From JBAXPV01 sp037132075 (GTDB lineage Bacteria > Bacteroidota > Bacteroidia > Bacteroidales > CAIXZF01): a DNA stretch of 64,000 bases. Location of the stretch: positions 186,001 to 250,000 of the forward strand of contig JBAXPV010000001.1 in assembly GCA_037132075.1 (NCBI GenBank), written 5' to 3'. Below are positions 63,346-64,000 of the stretch, in pieces. The notes beneath the pieces are model-generated. The model did no database searches. It was not told where the DNA came from and saw only the letters and a list, made by a program, of their open reading frames with translations. Every line of letters starts with the position of its first letter. The first letter of the stretch is position 1. The position numbers and the translations under genes are program-made.

Positions 63346-64000
63346 ATGAAGTTAAAAGTCCTTTACGCAATCCTCCTGCTTCCATTTCTTTATGGGCAGC
63401 AAACCCTCAAAGCCCAGGGAACACCGGCCAATGACAAAATCCCTGTCGACAGTGCCATCACCACAGGCAAGCTGTCCAACGGCATGGAATATTACATCCG
63501 TGAAAACAAAACGCCTGAAAAACAAGGCTATTTCCGGATTGTAGTTTATGCCGGCGCCATCAACGAAGATGAAGATCAGAATGGCCTGGCACACTTCACC
63601 GAACATATGTGTTTCAACGGAACCAAGAATTTCCCAAAGAACGAACTCGTGAATTTCCTGGAAAAACAAGGAATCCGTTTTGGCTCTGACCTGAATGCCG
63701 GCACCCGCCAGGATTACACCACCTATGAGTTGCCAATTCCTATGGGCGATCCTGCAGCACTTCGTAATGCCTTCCGCGTATTGGAAGACTGGGCGCATAA
63801 TGTCACCATGGCCAGTGAACAAATCGACGGAGAACGTGGCGTTATCGTTTCAGAATGGCGCCAGGGAAGAAGCGCCGGACGGCGGCTTTATGACATTCAC
63901 ATGAAAAAGATGTATTATAATTCAAAATATGCACAACGTAATGTAATCGGAGACACAGCCACGCTGCTGCATTTCCCCTATGAGGCGATCCGGAGATTCT
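63346..64000 (+). CDS. M16-family zinc peptidase, 5' part (runs off right edge)
   Basis: The first 218 residues are visible. After a signal peptide (cut near LKAQG, residue 24) comes the M16 catalytic domain. KLSNGMEYYIREN leads to the inverted zinc motif HFTEH (in GLAHFTEHMCFNGT), and the distal Glu is in ERGVIVSEWRQ. This is the pitrilysin-like, secreted Bacteroidota type, normally about 930 residues with four M16 units. The ATG at 63346 fits the signal peptide. It would degrade peptides in the periplasm or outside the cell. Confidence 0.93.
   Translation, partial: MKLKVLYAILLLPFLYGQQTLKAQGTPANDKIPVDSAITTGKLSNGMEYYIRENKTPEKQGYFRIVVYAGAINEDEDQNGLAHFTEHMCFNGTKNFPKNELVNFLEKQGIRFGSDLNAGTRQDYTTYELPIPMGDPAALRNAFRVLEDWAHNVTMASEQIDGERGVIVSEWRQGRSAGRRLYDIHMKKMYYNSKYAQRNVIGDTATLLHFPYEAIRRF

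Overview
The window is a piece of a Bacteroidota chromosome, most likely of the order Bacteroidales or a close relative. Four kinds of evidence point there. Several genes are preceded by the Bacteroidota promoter signature (TTTG about 20 nt upstream of TAnnTTTG). A secreted metalloprotease ends in a type IX secretion (T9SS) sorting domain. There is a LytTR response regulator beside a beta-propeller histidine kinase. The division/cell-wall (dcw) cluster has the gene order and long protein variants usual in this phylum. I saw no rRNA or tRNA gene, CRISPR array, insertion sequence or prophage.

Layout. 1-5759 (minus): the N-terminal 1919 residues of a giant secreted repeat protein that runs off the left edge. 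6245-10210 (minus): a LytTR regulator and its kinase. 10362-13497 (minus): a lipoprotein, then the GTPase EngB and two acyltransferases that look like the GlsB/GlsA glycine-lipid pair. 13716-30061 (plus): a dense dcw cluster, mraZ-rsmH-ftsL-ftsI-murE-mraY-murD-ftsW-murG-murC-ftsQ-ftsA-ftsZ-yqeY, headed by a four-box array that fits a MraZ operator. 30124-34976 (minus): a flavin reductase, SecA and a DUF2795 protein. 35193-37193: a membrane protein with a TMTC-like N-terminus and TPRs. 37279-37690 (minus): an intact HigA-type antitoxin preceded by a decayed HigB toxin gene. 37956-39274 (minus): a cobalamin adenosyltransferase and a lone ABC ATPase. 39390-47735 (plus): mainly membrane and transport genes (UbiA-like prenyltransferase, DUF3078 protein, MscL, LysE-type exporter, MFS carrier, OPT peptide transporter with PepT). 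47765-57792: secreted proteins (dockerin-like protein, DUF1684 protein, GH38 glycosidase, M36 protease, TM2 protein). 57927-60798 (minus): an overlapping four-gene cluster encoding a LolA-like protein, a YidD-like protein with a signal peptide, and two paralogous TPR/membrane proteins. 60877-64000 (plus): a TPR-like protein, an exported Memo-like protein and the start of an M16 peptidase.

How the genes work together. The dcw block supplies lipid II synthesis (MurC, MurD, MurE, MraY, MurG), its polymerisation at the septum (FtsW, FtsI) and the divisome scaffold (FtsL, FtsQ, FtsA, FtsZ). murF, murB and ddl are not in the block. The DNPR motif in MurE points to meso-diaminopimelate peptidoglycan. 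SecA would export the many signal-peptide proteins around it. OPT, PepT and the M36 protease suggest a peptide-using lifestyle. The cluster at 57927-60798 is the best candidate for an undescribed system: a YidD module carrying its own signal peptide next to a LolA-like carrier and two related membrane proteins, which suggests an envelope-assembly job. That function is inference only.
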